Source of the DNA: Clostridia bacterium
GTDB taxonomy: Bacteria; Bacillota; Clostridia; TANB77; CAG-508
DNA: 43,688 bases
Reading direction: 5' to 3'
Assembly: GCA_017404025.1 (NCBI GenBank)
Contig: JAFRDD010000124.1
Location: 1 to 43,688, forward strand
Part shown: one piece after another, positions 32,611-40,378 of the stretch
Position numbering within the stretch: the first letter of the stretch is position 1
Layout: each line of letters begins with the position of its first letter
Program-made: the position numbers and the translations under genes
Notes under the pieces: generated by a model
Told to the model about the DNA's origin: nothing
Seen by the model: the letters and a program-made list of their open reading frames with translations, nothing else
Databases searched by the model: none

Positions 32611-32656
32611 CGCTCATAACCCGAAGGTCAAAAGTTCGAGCCTTACCCCGCAACCA
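32611..32656 (+). repeat. tRNA-fMet 3'-end-like fragment, probable right attachment site
   Basis: GCTCATAACCCGAAGGTC, AAGTTCGAG, CTTACCCC and GCAACCA match the copy at 533-580, with a few differences that break the T-arm pairing (AAAAG against CTTAC). The 5' half of the tRNA is absent, although a remnant GTCG stands before it. A terminator-like hairpin follows, as in the left copy. Confidence 0.65.
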
Positions 32657-32661
32657 TATTG

Positions 32662-32700
32662 AAATAGGCATTTTATAGAAATACAAGGTGTCTATTTTTT
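32662..32700 (+). terminator. Terminator after the right tRNA-like fragment
   Basis: AAATAGGCA (32662-32670) pairs with TGTCTATTT (32689-32697) with one G-U, loop 18 nt, followed by T residues. It mirrors the terminator at 588-622. Confidence 0.5.
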
Positions 32701-32742
32701 GTGGTTTGACCACTTAGTTGACAACAATTGGAATGAGATGTA

Positions 32743-33055
32743 ATGGAGATAATGATACATAATAAAAAATTAAATAGAATAGAGAAAATTTTAATAATAT
32801 TAATATTTATTATTTTAATAATTGTAGGTGTGTACTTTAATATAAAAAAAGAAAAACAGACAAGTAACAACACATCAAATAATGAAATAATATCTTATCA
32901 AATATCAGATTTACCTGAATATAGTTGGAAATCCATATGTTTATATAAATAATAATAATCCTGAATTTACGAGTAAGGATTTTGATATTACAGAATATTA
33001 TTATTCATATTAAGAAGATGGAAAAATTCGGAGTTGCTGTAGCAAAAATAAGTTG
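32743..33055 (+). pseudogene. Broken DNA/RNA non-specific endonuclease-like gene
   Basis: The first frame gives a basic start, a transmembrane helix (KILIILIFIILIIVGVYF) and ISDLPEYS. A shift after about 32928 gives GNPYVYINNNNPEFTSKDF, and another gives KFGVAVAKISW near 33022-33050. Read together these follow the order of secreted DNA/RNA non-specific endonucleases (I-P-x-Y, N-x-N-x-P-x-F, G-V-A-x-A-x-I). At least two frameshifts and a stop break it, and the catalytic half is missing. Family call is from pattern only. Confidence 0.55.
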
Positions 33056-33070
33056 GGTGATACGGATTTT

Positions 33071-33178
33071 AAGGAGTGCGAAAATTGCCATATATATTTT
33101 ATACCCGTTAATAGAAAATCGAGATTTTTGAAGATAGGAAGAATGTTGAAAAAAAATAGATGTATTTTTCAATTGTAA
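33071..33178 (+). pseudogene. DUF6076 gene relic
   Basis: In the frame of 33071 the translation reads KECENCHIYFIPVNRKSRF, close to KKCQNCGKYFIPISKES in the intact DUF6076 protein at 3202-4341. Only about 35 residues remain before a stop at 33176. It lies right after the nuclease relic and nothing else is recognisable up to 33351. Confidence 0.5.
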
Positions 33179-33351
33179 TCAATTGATTTTCTGGTCCACT
33201 TTTAATATATCAAAAACAATAGAACTTAAAACAAACTGTCATTTTTAATTTAAAATATAGTGTTTTTATTATTCTTATGCTAAGATGAATATAGATATTT
33301 ATTAAGATAAGATTTAATTATGAAAAAAGTAAATAATGAGAGGAAGATTGT

Positions 33352-34053
33352 ATGAAGTTAATATTAAAAGATATTCGTAAAAGTTTTGAAAGAAAAGAAG
33401 TATTAAAGAAAATTAATTTTGAATTTGAAGAAGGAAAAATATATGGTTTATTAGGAAGAAATGGGGCAGGAAAAACTACTTTGTTCAATTGTATAAATGA
33501 AGATATGGAATTGAGTGATGGAACATTCTATTTACAAGAAAATAATCAAAAAATCAAAATAAAACCAGAGGATATTGGATATGTAATGTCAATACCAGTT
33601 GTACCTAAATTTTTAACTGGTAGAGAATTTTTAAAGTTTTTTATAGATATAAACAATGAAAAAGTTGCCGATTTAAAAACAGAAGATGAATATTTTGACA
33701 TGATAAACATAGAAAAAGAAGATAGAGACAAATTAATAAATGACTATTCTCTTGGCATGCAAAATAAAATGCAAATGATAGTAAATATCATGTTTAATTC
33801 AAAAGTTTTATTACTTGACGAGCCGTTGACATCTCTTGATGTTGTTGCATCTGAGGAAATAAAGGACATTCTTAAAAGAATAAAAAAAGAACATATCATA
33901 ATATTATCAACTCATATTATGGATTTAGCTTTAGATCTATGTGATGAGATTGTATTATTGAATAATGGAATACTAGAAAAAGTTCACAGAAATGACCTAG
34001 ATGATACTAACTTCAAAGACAAAATTATAAATGCTTTGAAGGAGGAAAAATAA
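33352..34053 (+). CDS. ABC transporter ATP-binding protein
   Basis: A 233-residue ABC ATPase. It has Walker A GLLGRNGAGKTTLF near residues 33-46, signature-region YSLGMQNKMQM near 131-141 (LGMQ in place of LSGGQ), Walker B VLLLDEPLTSLD near 152-163, and switch His in LSTHIMDLA near 184-192. ABC-2-type exporters of lantibiotics or drugs have this form. It ends at TAA overlapping the ATG of the membrane subunit. GAGAGGAAG precedes its ATG. Substrate cannot be told. Confidence 0.92.
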   Translation: MKLILKDIRKSFERKEVLKKINFEFEEGKIYGLLGRNGAGKTTLFNCINEDMELSDGTFYLQENNQKIKIKPEDIGYVMSIPVVPKFLTGREFLKFFIDINNEKVADLKTEDEYFDMINIEKEDRDKLINDYSLGMQNKMQMIVNIMFNSKVLLLDEPLTSLDVVASEEIKDILKRIKKEHIIILSTHIMDLALDLCDEIVLLNNGILEKVHRNDLDDTNFKDKIINALKEEK

Positions 34054-35642
34054 TGGTAAAAACATTTATAACATCAGTAAAATTAGAGAATACATGTAAA
34101 GTAAATAAAATGATAAATTCTTTAAAAAAATTTACAAGAATAGGTAGTGATATTTCAAGTGATTTGTATTCAAATAAAGGAATAAAAGTAATTGCAGGAG
34201 TTTTAAGCGTTATAAAGACAGTTATTGAATTGTTTGGAAGTAAGATAATAGCAATATTTATGTTATATGGATTATTAATGCAAATAGCAAGTGAAGGATT
34301 CTTAAATACAGATGGAAATACTTTTTTTCATATATTCTTATTTATAAGTTTAATTGAATGTTTCGCACAGTCAAATTTACTTGATGATGGAGATAAATCT
34401 TATTATGCGATTGTCTTATTAAAAATGGATGCGAAGAAATATATACTTTCAACATATTATTGGAAAATATTTTTAAGATTTATAAGTTTTGTAACAGTTT
34501 TAATTCTCTTTAGAGATATTATAGGACTATCAATTTTGACAAGTGTATTATATAGTATATTTAATGTTATGGTAAAAACAATTTTTAATAATTTCAGAAT
34601 CAATGATTACAAGAAAAACAGAAATACAATGATGAAATTATTATGGTATGTTGCTGTTTTATGTACAATATTAGCGATTGTACCACCAATTTTTAAAATT
34701 ACAATACCATTATGGCTTTTTGAAATCTTATGCGTAATCGTATTTATATATGGGATTTATAGTTTTTACAGGTTATCAAAATTTGATAAGTATTATAAAT
34801 TGTATAAAAGCTACTTAAATCCAGAGTCAAAATCTGTTGAAAATAGAATGCAATCATTTAATATACATGTTCATGATGAGATTGATATAGATAAAGAAGT
34901 AACTGGAAATAAAAAAGGGGTTAAATATTTAAACTCATTATTTACTGCTAGACACAAAAAGAAAATATATGTACCTATGATTTTTCAGACAGTAATTGCT
35001 ATTTTAGAATATATGGCAATAATATATTATAGTGTATATAATTCTGCTATACATGAAATGTTAGGTTATTCATTTACTGTTACATATTTTATAATAGCCT
35101 ATGGCTCATATTTTATTAGCTTCACGAATACGAATAGGTTAACTATATCTTGGTTTGAGGATTGTGACCACGCAATGTTATGTTTTAAATCATTCAGAAC
35201 TAATAAAAATATTGTAGAACTTTTTAAAGAAAGATTTATTTTGTTAGTAAAAATTAGTATTTTACCAACATTAGTGATGTCAATTGGTGCAACTATTATG
35301 TTTAAAGTTAATATGGCAAGTGAATATATATTAGATTATTTTGTGGTATTTGCTTTAGGTATATTAATTTGCATAAATACTATAATGAATATGTTGCTAA
35401 TGTATTATATAATACAACCAAATTCTTATAGTGAAAATTTAAAGACAGCGGTACAAAATAAACCATTTTTTATGATGCTAAATTTTATGGGATATATGAT
35501 TATTTTAATGTTACCTACAATGTTCAAATTATCTATTCCACTGATAGGTTTAGTAGTTGCAACTTATACAATATTACATGTTGTTTTAGGATATATTGCA
35601 ATATATAAATTTGCAACAAAAACATTTAGAATAAAAAATTAA
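34053..35642 (+). CDS. ABC transporter membrane subunit
   Basis: A 529-residue polytopic protein with about ten or more hydrophobic segments (for example IIAIFMLYGLLMQIA near 70-84, FISFVTVLILF near 147-157, LICINTIMNMLLMYYI near 445-460, LIGLVVATYTILHVVLGYIAIY near 497-518). It is start-overlapped with the ATPase, so the two form an exporter. It contains a soluble middle segment around 250-300. No family-specific motif identifies the cargo. It is followed by a hairpin terminator. Confidence 0.82.
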   Translation: MVKTFITSVKLENTCKVNKMINSLKKFTRIGSDISSDLYSNKGIKVIAGVLSVIKTVIELFGSKIIAIFMLYGLLMQIASEGFLNTDGNTFFHIFLFISLIECFAQSNLLDDGDKSYYAIVLLKMDAKKYILSTYYWKIFLRFISFVTVLILFRDIIGLSILTSVLYSIFNVMVKTIFNNFRINDYKKNRNTMMKLLWYVAVLCTILAIVPPIFKITIPLWLFEILCVIVFIYGIYSFYRLSKFDKYYKLYKSYLNPESKSVENRMQSFNIHVHDEIDIDKEVTGNKKGVKYLNSLFTARHKKKIYVPMIFQTVIAILEYMAIIYYSVYNSAIHEMLGYSFTVTYFIIAYGSYFISFTNTNRLTISWFEDCDHAMLCFKSFRTNKNIVELFKERFILLVKISILPTLVMSIGATIMFKVNMASEYILDYFVVFALGILICINTIMNMLLMYYIIQPNSYSENLKTAVQNKPFFMMLNFMGYMIILMLPTMFKLSIPLIGLVVATYTILHVVLGYIAIYKFATKTFRIKN

Positions 35643-35644
35643 AA

Positions 35645-35666
35645 AAACAGGGAAGACTCCCTGTTT
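35645..35666. terminator. Bidirectional terminator
   Basis: AAACAGGGA (35645-35653) pairs with TCCCTGTTT (35658-35666) around a 4-nt loop. It sits between convergent transporter and CPBP genes and overlaps the last codons of the latter. Confidence 0.75.
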
Positions 35667-36762
35667 AAATTATTATAAATAAAAGTAAGCTAGTAATTAG
35701 CATTGAGAATGCATTATTTATAAAATGCACTAATATATTATTTGTTAAATTATCTGTTTTAGAATATATATATGCTAAAAATCCACCTAGAATACTATAT
35801 GGTATTGCCATAACAAATATATTAAGCATTGTTGGTTCTCCTATTGTATGCATTATTCCAAATATAAAAGAGGATATTAATATAAATAATACATTATTTT
35901 TTATGAATCTCCTTATTGTACCCCTAAATACCAATTCTTCAACTATTGGAGCCCAGAAAACACCGAATATAATTGAAATCCATAAAGGTAAAGACTCTAT
36001 TGAAGATTGGTTAACAGAATTTCCTTCCTTTGTTATCATCATAGTTATAAACCTGCTGACAATGAAAATGATATACATTATACAAAGTCTTGGTACTACA
36101 TATCTAGTATAGGCTTTTGAATTATCTTTAAATAACTTAAGATTCCTCAACAATTCGTCTTTAAAAGCAATAATTGATAAAATCAACAGAAAAACATAGT
36201 ATACTATTGCTATTACTCGAACAGCATTGATTGACATACTCTCTGGAATGATTCTGTCTAGTATTAATTGGAAAAAGTAAGAAATTAATAATACAATTCC
36301 TAACACTAATTCCTTTTTACTAGATTTTTTGCGTTCAACAGTAGGCATTTCCGTTTTTTCTTTTGTTGGATAGTCTTCAGGATTCTTTCTTTTTAAAAAC
36401 AATAAAACGATAAAGTTAAGTATAGATAGTATTGTTACTGATGTGCTTCCAGTAGTAAATAAACATATAATAGAGAATAACATAAATATTCCTTTTTTCT
36501 TCAGAATATTGTCGGCAAGAGCAGTCTTTAGTATTATCAAGTTTAAGATTATAGGGATTGTAAATATAACTCCAAAGTAAATTGCTCCATTATTTTGTAA
36601 CATGGCTCGCATTCTTTCTTGAAAGTCAACGGGAAGCATAGAATATGTTTCTGTAATTGAATTGATTTGCGATTGAATAAAAGAATTTATATTTATAATA
36701 ATATAAATTGAAGCAAGTATCTGCAATATTGCAGATATAGAAAAGTAAATTTTTTTCTTCAT
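35665..36762 (-). CDS. CPBP-family intramembrane metalloprotease
   Basis: A 365-residue membrane protein with about eight transmembrane segments. The CPBP (Abi/Rce1) motifs are in the C-terminal third: PIVEELVFRGTIRRF (EExxxR), FGIMHTI (FxxxH) and HFINNAF (HxxxN). Such proteases process peptides or give immunity to bacteriocins. I place the start at the ATG 36762, with AGGAG at 36772-36776; the upstream frame from 36816 has no ribosome site. It is convergent with the ABC exporter, so the three could be a bacteriocin-immunity type set; no precursor peptide was found. Confidence 0.85.
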   Translation of the reverse strand: MKKKIYFSISAILQILASIYIIININSFIQSQINSITETYSMLPVDFQERMRAMLQNNGAIYFGVIFTIPIILNLIILKTALADNILKKKGIFMLFSIICLFTTGSTSVTILSILNFIVLLFLKRKNPEDYPTKEKTEMPTVERKKSSKKELVLGIVLLISYFFQLILDRIIPESMSINAVRVIAIVYYVFLLILSIIAFKDELLRNLKLFKDNSKAYTRYVVPRLCIMYIIFIVSRFITMMITKEGNSVNQSSIESLPLWISIIFGVFWAPIVEELVFRGTIRRFIKNNVLFILISSFIFGIMHTIGEPTMLNIFVMAIPYSILGGFLAYIYSKTDNLTNNILVHFINNAFSMLITSLLLFIII

Positions 36763-36817
36763 TTGTTTGTTCTCCTTTTTTTTCAACATTATAACATAAT
36801 AATTAATTATAATCAAA

Positions 36818-37045
36818 TTGCTTTTGTGGTATTTTGGACATTATCATGATTATAGACAAGTTAATTCTCAATTTGTTTTATTGTATGAGGATATTGTCCC
36901 TTTGGAATTATTAAAATATACTGGCAGGGAAGACGTAAATAAAATTCCATTAGTACGCATATTAAAAATGAAATGCAATATGAACAAAAATCATAATTTT
37001 AAAGTTGATGTCAGTAAGCCTTTAGAAGAACAAAATGTATTTTGA
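36818..37045 (+). pseudogene. C-terminal fragment of a metallophosphoesterase
   Basis: Residues LWYFGHYHDYRQVNSQFVLL, then YEDIVPLE, are nearly identical to the end of the intact phosphoesterase at 23570-24337. The DNA at 36826-36908 matches 24235-24316 with only scattered differences. The first ~220 residues are absent, and after PLE the tail diverges (YTGREDVNKIPLV...). It is a relic of a duplicated element, and its ATG at 36818 is probably not used. Confidence 0.75.
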
Positions 37046-37136
37046 AAAATTATTTTCCCATTAATAATGCTATTTTATCACAAAATAAATTCATATAATA
37101 CATCTAACGCAAATAAAAATAGTAAAAAAAATTTCA

Positions 37137-37165
37137 TTGAAAAAGTATTCCTTTTATTATATAAT
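37137..37165 (+). promoter_or_regulatory. Promoter of the ABM-nitroreductase operon
   Basis: TTGAAA at 37137-37142 and TATAAT at 37160-37165 with 17 bases between, 39 bases before the ATG at 37204. Confidence 0.75.
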
Positions 37166-37203
37166 TCTCACAAGAGTTATCAAAAATTAAAGGAGATAAA
37201 TCT

Positions 37204-37503
37204 ATGAGTCTAACAATAAATATTTACTATACAGGGCAAAACGGAAACGCAAAAAAATTTGCAGAAGAAATGATATCTAGTGGTTTAGTAGACAAAATAA
37301 GAACAGAAGAAGGAAACGAAAAATACGAATATTTCTTTCCAATGGAAGATGAAGAAACAGTAATGTTAATAGACAGATGGAAAAATCAAGAAGCATTAGA
37401 TATACATCACAAATCAGAAATGATGAAAGAAATTGCAAATCTAAGAGAAAAATATAAGTTAAAAATGAGAGTTGAAAAATTCAAGAACTGGGAGGAAAAA
37501 TAG
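37204..37503 (+). CDS. Antibiotic biosynthesis monooxygenase (ABM/quinol monooxygenase-like) protein
   Basis: A 99-residue ferredoxin-like-fold protein: YEYFFPMEDEETVMLIDRWKNQEALDIHHKS is the ABM signature (W-x-x-x-x-A-x-x-x-H). Members act as cofactor-light oxygenases or stress proteins with quinol-type substrates. GGAG stands before the ATG, and the nitroreductase begins 2 bases after the stop, forming a redox operon. Probably resident chromosome rather than element. Confidence 0.8.
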   Translation: MSLTINIYYTGQNGNAKKFAEEMISSGLVDKIRTEEGNEKYEYFFPMEDEETVMLIDRWKNQEALDIHHKSEMMKEIANLREKYKLKMRVEKFKNWEEK

Positions 37504-37505
37504 TA

Positions 37506-37922
37506 ATGGAATTTGAAGAAATAATTAGAAAAAGAACAGCAGTTAGAAAATTTAGTGATAAAAAGCTTGAACAAGAAAAATTAGATAAAATATTAGAAGC
37601 GGGAAGATTAGCACCAACAGCAAAAAATAGCCAACCAATCAAAATATATGTAGTAAAAAGTGAAGAGGGAATAGAAAAAATAGATAAAGTATCAAGATGC
37701 AGATATGGAGCAAGTACCATTTTAATAATATGTGGTAATAAAGAAGAAGCATATCATAAAGGAGAATATACAACATATGAAATGGATTCCTGCATAGTAG
37801 CAACACATATGATGCTTGAAGCAACAAATCTTGAAGTGGATAATATATGGGTTGAATCATTTGATGAAAAAATACTAGACCAACTATTAAATGTCAACAG
37901 TTTTTTTGAAAAAATTTTTTAA
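37506..37922 (+). CDS. Nitroreductase family protein, C-terminally truncated
   Basis: 138 residues of an FMN nitroreductase: IIRKRTAVRKFSDKKL near 6-21, RLAPTAKNSQPIKIYVV near 35-51, and VATHMMLEATNLEVDNIWVESF near 97-119. The family usually has about 165-200 residues, with a final LPLGYP-type segment. Here the frame ends in LNVNSFFEKIF and the tail is missing. It ends about 100 bases before the IS110 transposase gene, whose insertion (with deletion) is the likely cause. Beyond the IS no nitroreductase remainder is seen. Possibly inactive. AGGAGG precedes the ATG. Confidence 0.7.
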   Translation: MEFEEIIRKRTAVRKFSDKKLEQEKLDKILEAGRLAPTAKNSQPIKIYVVKSEEGIEKIDKVSRCRYGASTILIICGNKEEAYHKGEYTTYEMDSCIVATHMMLEATNLEVDNIWVESFDEKILDQLLNVNSFFEKIF

Positions 37923-38022
37923 AAAATAAAATAAGAATTTGGACATACCAAAAAGACTTTAATATAAATATTAAAGTTATGTAAAGTTGTTGTAGTACAT
38001 TGAAAATTAGAAATTATATATA

Positions 38023-39201
38023 TTATGAAGATTTAGAAGGTCTATAATCTCTATTTTCTTTTAAGACATAGAAAATAATTCCAAGAAGTTTACGTTCTAC
38101 ACCAGTTAAAGCAACATAATGATGTTTTCCTTCAGCACGTTTTTTTATGTAGTAATCATGCATGACAGGATCATTATTTGAAGCGACCATTGCAGCTAGA
38201 TATATAGCATGTCTTAAATAAGGTGAACCTCTTTTGGAAGTTTTTTCATCTGTAGATTTTTTATTACCAGATTGATTTTCTGAAGGATCAATGCCAGCAA
38301 AAGCCGTTAATTTACTAGGCGAACTAAAATTATTAATATCACCAATTTCAGCTAAAATAATAGGTGCAGTTACTTCACCTATCCCAGGAATGCTTTGTAG
38401 ATGATTATCAAGTTTAGAGTAAATCTCCTTAATTTTAACTTCTAATTCGTGAGCTTGGTTTTCAAGAAAAATAATTTGATTAACGAGTTGTTTAATTTCA
38501 AAAGAACAAGCATCACCAGTAAATTTAATACCAAAAGATTTTTTAGCTAAAGATTTTACTTCACGAACTTTATCAGTAGAATGATAACCACGAGAAGCTT
38601 TTTTCAAAATATTAGCTAGTTTTCTAGTATTAAAATTAATAACTTCATTAGGAGTTGGACAATTAAGTAAGATTTGTTTAGAAGCTTCACCAAAAATATC
38701 AGAAAATAAATCTGAATATTCAGGAAAGACTTTATCTAAAATACCAGTAACTTGAGTTTTTGCTTTAGAAATATTACTAACAAGATTACTCCTATATCTA
38801 GTTAAGTTTTTTAAAGCAAGAAGATCATCATTAGGTAATGAAGTTTGTTTGGTGCCATTAAAGTTTAGGAAATTAGCAATTAAAATCGAATCGATAACAT
38901 CATTTTTTTGTTTACGATTAGTATAAGCACCTCTAAAAGATTTTATTTGATAAGGGTTAAAAACAGAAACATTAAAACCTTTATCAGTAAGTGCAGAAAA
39001 TAGAGAAAGCCAATAAGTCCCTGTAGCTTCCATGGCACAATAGATTTGAGATTTATCATACTCACTAATTGAATCAATTAATTTTTGTAATCCTTCATTA
39101 GAATTAGTAAATTTAATAGCCTTAATCAAAATAGAGCCATCTTCGTTAATTAAAGAAGCTACATGATTAACTTTAGCAATATCAATACCTAAATAAAACA
39201 T
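38023..39201 (-). CDS. IS110-family DEDD transposase
   Basis: A 392-residue recombinase. The N-terminal DEDD/RuvC-like domain shows YLGIDIAKVNHVA (Asp6), CAMEATGTYW (Glu near 59) and RKQKNDVIDSILIANFL (Asp near 100-103). A coiled coil lies around 230-270, and the C-terminal Transposase_20 domain has LQSIPGIGEVTAPIILAEIG, FAGIDPSENQSGNK (Ser) and SKRGSPYLRHAIYLAAM. Intact length. AAAGGGTG precedes the ATG at 39201. IS110 enzymes are guided by an RNA from the non-coding end. Confidence 0.95.
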   Translation of the reverse strand: MFYLGIDIAKVNHVASLINEDGSILIKAIKFTNSNEGLQKLIDSISEYDKSQIYCAMEATGTYWLSLFSALTDKGFNVSVFNPYQIKSFRGAYTNRKQKNDVIDSILIANFLNFNGTKQTSLPNDDLLALKNLTRYRSNLVSNISKAKTQVTGILDKVFPEYSDLFSDIFGEASKQILLNCPTPNEVINFNTRKLANILKKASRGYHSTDKVREVKSLAKKSFGIKFTGDACSFEIKQLVNQIIFLENQAHELEVKIKEIYSKLDNHLQSIPGIGEVTAPIILAEIGDINNFSSPSKLTAFAGIDPSENQSGNKKSTDEKTSKRGSPYLRHAIYLAAMVASNNDPVMHDYYIKKRAEGKHHYVALTGVERKLLGIIFYVLKENRDYRPSKSS

Positions 39202-39420
39202 AATATAAACACCCTTTCTAATTTATGTTAGAGGAAACCCTCAATCTCTTTACACGAATATAACCTAGCGACAAATAAAAGTCATTATTATAAAAATAAT
39301 ACTTATCCAACTTATTAATATCAGAATGTAAAGTAGAGGCTTTAGTCTTTCAAAAGAGCCTAGCGCTCAAGGAGGTTGCTAAAACCACTCTAACAATTAC
39401 AATAATTATACCATAAATTG
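39202..39420 (-). ncRNA. Candidate bridge RNA region of the IS110 element
   Basis: The ~220-bp non-coding DNA upstream of the transposase contains several small hairpins: GAGG-AAAC-CCTC near 39231-39242, and AGGCT...AGCCT near 39334-39362. IS110-group elements encode a bridge RNA in this place, with loops that bind donor and target DNA. I infer it from position; the loops were not assigned. No gene lies in 39202-39517. Confidence 0.4.
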
Positions 39421-39467
39421 GTCTAATATTATGTTATGAGTTTTGAATAACTCATAGAAAAAAATAA

Positions 39468-39501
39468 AATAATGTCGAGTCATTTCTGACTTAACATTAT
39501 T
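39468..39501 (+). promoter_or_regulatory. Interrupted hairpin before the DUF3737 gene
   Basis: AATAATGT / ACATTATT (39468-39475, 39494-39501) encloses AGTCA-TTTC-TGACT (39478-39491). The hairpin is 17 bases before the ATG at 39518. It could be an operator or a translation-control element. Confidence 0.35.
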
Positions 39502-39517
39502 ATACTAGGAGGTTAAG

Positions 39518-40378
39518 ATGGAATTAATTGAAAATAAAACATATGACGATGAAAGAGCATTATACAATATAAAAGATACAGAAGTACGAAATTGTATTTT
39601 TGCAGGAGAACAAGATGGTGAGTCTGTATTAAAAGAAACTAGAAATGTTATAGTTAATAACTGTAAATTTTCTTTAAGATACCCAATATGGCATGCACAA
39701 AAGTATGAACTAATAAACTCAGAACTAGACGAAAAAACAAGAGCTTCTTTATGGTATTCAAATAATGGAACAATTAACAATACTATTATAACTGGAGTAA
39801 AAGCATTAAGAGAATGTAATAATACAATAATAAATAATTGTAAAATTATTTCTACAGAATTTGGATGGAAAACGACAAATACAGAAATGAACAATACTGA
39901 AATAGAATCAGAATATATTTTTTTAGATAGTAAAAATATAAAACTTAGCAATGTAAAATTTAAAGGAAAATATTCTTTTCAATATACAGAAAATGTCGAG
40001 ATTGAAAACTCTATATTAGATACAAAAGATGCTTTTTGGCATGCAAAAAATGTAACAGTTAGAGATAGTATTATAAAAGGAGAATACTTAGCTTGGTTCT
40101 CAGATGGACTAACATTAATAAATTGCAAAATTATAGGAACACAGCCACTATGTTATTGTAAAAATTTAAAATTAATTAATTGTAAAACTGAAGAATGTGA
40201 TTTATCTTTTGAATATTCAGAAGTTGATGCTGATATAGTTGGAAATATTATTTCAATAAAAAATCCTAAATCTGGAATAATCAAGGTAGACAGTGTAAAT
40301 AAAATAATAAATGAAGACTCTATAATGAATGTTGAAGGAAAAGTAATTTATAAAAATGGAGGTATTGATAATGAGTAA
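39518..40378 (+). CDS. DUF3737 family protein (right-handed beta-helix-like)
   Basis: A 286-residue DUF3737 protein: it begins with ELIENKTYDDERALYNIKDT. It then repeats ~20-residue units with N-C/S ladders (VRNCIFAGEQDGES, FSLRYPIWHAQKYELINS, LRECNNTIINNCKI, AFWHAKNVTVRDSI, LINCKIIGTQPLCYCKNLKLINC), the look of a pectate-lyase-like beta helix. Enzyme activity is not known for this family. AGGAGG stands 6 bases before the ATG. It overlaps the alpha/beta hydrolase gene by 8 bases, so they are coupled. Confidence 0.85.
   Translation: MELIENKTYDDERALYNIKDTEVRNCIFAGEQDGESVLKETRNVIVNNCKFSLRYPIWHAQKYELINSELDEKTRASLWYSNNGTINNTIITGVKALRECNNTIINNCKIISTEFGWKTTNTEMNNTEIESEYIFLDSKNIKLSNVKFKGKYSFQYTENVEIENSILDTKDAFWHAKNVTVRDSIIKGEYLAWFSDGLTLINCKIIGTQPLCYCKNLKLINCKTEECDLSFEYSEVDADIVGNIISIKNPKSGIIKVDSVNKIINEDSIMNVEGKVIYKNGGIDNE

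Larger units (their letters stand above)
27386..32656. mobile_element. Second, integrase-less unit E2
   Basis: This unit ends at the tRNA-like fragment 32611-32656. Its last ~200 bases (about 32445-32640) are related to the last ~200 bases of E1 (about 27185-27370). Both contain the TTGGGG repeat, the words ACAAATGTTCT and TTTCAC-AAAG-TTCA, and both are preceded by the 97-aa gene. Cargo is a SWIM protein, AbiEi/AbiEii, an MBL protein and a small hypothetical gene. There is no integrase, relaxase or replication gene, so it may be a decayed element or the distal half of a larger one. Confidence 0.45.
37940..39430. mobile_element. IS110-family insertion sequence
   Basis: The transposase (38023-39201, minus) has about 80 bases on its downstream side and about 230 non-coding bases upstream. 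Long non-coding upstream DNA is the IS110-group layout. The exact ends are not visible because this family lacks clear terminal inverted repeats, so both bounds are approximate. Confidence 0.65.

Noticed and set aside
32743..32952. An intact 69-aa membrane protein
   Set aside because: The downstream frames continue the sequence of a secreted nuclease, so this is the 5' part of a broken gene.
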